Source of the DNA: Verrucomicrobiales bacterium
GTDB lineage: Bacteria > Verrucomicrobiota > Verrucomicrobiia > Limisphaerales > CAIMTB01
NCBI GenBank assembly: GCA_016795425.1
Contig: JAEUHG010000179.1
Coordinates: 1-64,000 of the forward strand
Length of the DNA: 64,000 nt
Direction of reading: 5' to 3'
The translations under genes were made by a program, and so were the position numbers. Under the pieces are notes generated by a model that saw only the letters and a program-made list of their open reading frames with translations, made no database searches and was not told the origin of the DNA. Below are positions 63,147 to 64,000 of this stretch, one piece after another; position 1 is the first letter of the stretch, and the number at the start of each line of letters is the position of its first letter.

Positions 63147-64000
63147 TCATTCCGCGATGCGATACAGGTGATTCTCGCCGCGCAGGAACAGATCCTTGCC
63201 CGCCAGCGCCGGGGTCGCGCTGAAGGTGTCGTTCAACCGATTCGCTGCGAGAACCGGGTTGTTGTTGGTGTGGCTCAGGACCACCGTGGTTCCATCCCGG
63301 GCGGTGACGTAGATACGATCGGCCGCGCCGACGGGCGACGCGAAGATGAAATCCTCAATCGCCGAGAGTCGGATCGGTTCGCCTTTGGGTTGGCCCGTGG
63401 CGGGGTCCAGGCGCGACAGGATGTTCTGGTTGTGCCGCAAGAAATAGAGCGTGTCGTCATAAAGCAGGGGTGAGGAGACGTAAGGCGTCAAACGATTCAG
63501 GCGCCAGGCAACCCGATCCGTCTGCGTCACATCGCCCGCCGCGCCGTCGAGCCGGATGGCCACCATGGCCTGCCGGTAATAGCTGTTTCCCGCGATGATC
63601 ACCCCCCGCGCGTAAACGGGAGAAGAGACCACGTTGTCGGTCAGTCCGGCGCATTCCCATAGAAGCGTGCCAGCGGTCAGATCGTAACCCCGGATGCGCT
63701 GGGTGGCGCTTACCACGATTTGCGCTCTCCCGGCGTGATCGACGACCAGGGGAGTGGACCACGACGTCTTCTCGTCGCGCGCCACCTTCCAGCGTTGCGC
63801 GCCGGTGCGCTTGTCGAGCGCCATCAGAAAGGAGTCGCCTTCGTGATCCCAGCAGACCACCAGCCAGTCGCCGTAGAGCACCGGCGAACTGCCCTCGCCG
63901 TGGGCGTGGAGGGTCTTCATGCGGCCCAGGTCCTTCGACCATTCGACGCGACCCTCGCGATCCAGGCAGTATAGTCCGCGCGAACCGAAGAACGCGTAGA
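63147..64000 (-). CDS. PQQ-like beta-propeller protein (5' part beyond the window)
   Basis: The frame is open from the stop at 63147 through the window end, so the N terminus is missing. Visible blades have the pattern LYGDWLVVCWDHEG..LMALDKRTGAQRWK and YDLTAGTLLWECAG, typical of PQQ-binding-like repeats. No active-site feature of PQQ dehydrogenases is seen. Such proteins in this phylum are usually secreted, often sensor-like or scaffold. Confidence 0.8.
   Translation of the reverse strand, partial: YAFFGSRGLYCLDREGRVEWSKDLGRMKTLHAHGEGSSPVLYGDWLVVCWDHEGDSFLMALDKRTGAQRWKVARDEKTSWSTPLVVDHAGRAQIVVSATQRIRGYDLTAGTLLWECAGLTDNVVSSPVYARGVIIAGNSYYRQAMVAIRLDGAAGDVTQTDRVAWRLNRLTPYVSSPLLYDDTLYFLRHNQNILSRLDPATGQPKGEPIRLSAIEDFIFASPVGAADRIYVTARDGTTVVLSHTNNNPVLAANRLNDTFSATPALAGKDLFLRGENHLYRIAE

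Overview
The window is high-GC bacterial DNA that most resembles Verrucomicrobiota, probably the Pedosphaera/Limisphaera side of the phylum. This rests on gene content rather than on a marker gene. It has an exosortase with VPEP-type PEP-CTERM proteins, a secreted SBBP-repeat beta-propeller protein, DUF58/BatA-like membrane proteins and a PQQ-like beta-propeller protein. I saw no rRNA, tRNA, insertion sequence, phage gene or CRISPR array. Genes are densely packed and many start by ATGA-type 4-base overlaps.

Region 1 (1-11.2 kb) is mixed. It holds a secreted M14 metallocarboxypeptidase, HemB (delta-aminolevulinate dehydratase), a secreted SBBP propeller protein, and a minus-strand gene with a CARF domain (NWTGGTK motif) joined to a PD-(D/E)xK nuclease, that is, a Card1/Can2-type (DUF1887) cyclic-oligoadenylate effector. 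A DUF900 serine hydrolase is divergent from it. Two minus-strand proteins of unknown function (one secreted, one membrane) follow.

Region 2 (11.5-45.1 kb) is a polysaccharide biosynthesis locus of about 30 genes. It has a DegT aminotransferase, nucleotide-sugar epimerases, the GDP-fucose pair gmd/fcl, a GH-A-like secreted glycosidase, an exosortase and an EpsI-like partner. A compact five-gene cassette follows (YhcH-type anomerase, CMP-sugar synthetase-like cytidylyltransferase, 2-hydroxyacid dehydrogenase, inositol-monophosphatase-like phosphatase, Gfo/Idh/MocA oxidoreductase). Then come a Wzx-like flippase, a Wzy/WaaL-like polymerase or ligase, a DUF115/GT42-like transferase, GT2, GT4 and GT9 glycosyltransferases, methyltransferases and a hexapeptide acyltransferase. 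The locus ends with a minus-strand WcaJ-type initiating transferase and two tandem PEP-CTERM proteins. The genes suggest a lipid-linked repeat-unit polymer containing fucose and probably an acidic CMP-activated sugar, made beside the exosortase that handles PEP-CTERM proteins. No Wza, Wzc or NeuB homologue is in the window.

Region 3 (45.6-64 kb) is mostly housekeeping: ParB, a PfkB-family kinase, peptide deformylase, a small membrane protein, a PUR-alpha-like protein, a minus-strand fatty-acid block (FabF, ACP, FabG), a conserved protein of unknown function, a sugar isomerase, a DUF58/BatA/VWA membrane-protein operon without its usual MoxR ATPase, an SDR oxidoreductase, a small Tudor-like protein, a DUF2064 transferase, a PlsC acyltransferase and a PQQ-like propeller protein cut by the window end.

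The most unusual items are the solitary CARF nuclease, with a perfect palindrome against its start codon, and the probable CMP-acid-sugar pathway in the polysaccharide locus. All calls come from reading the sequence; no database search was run.
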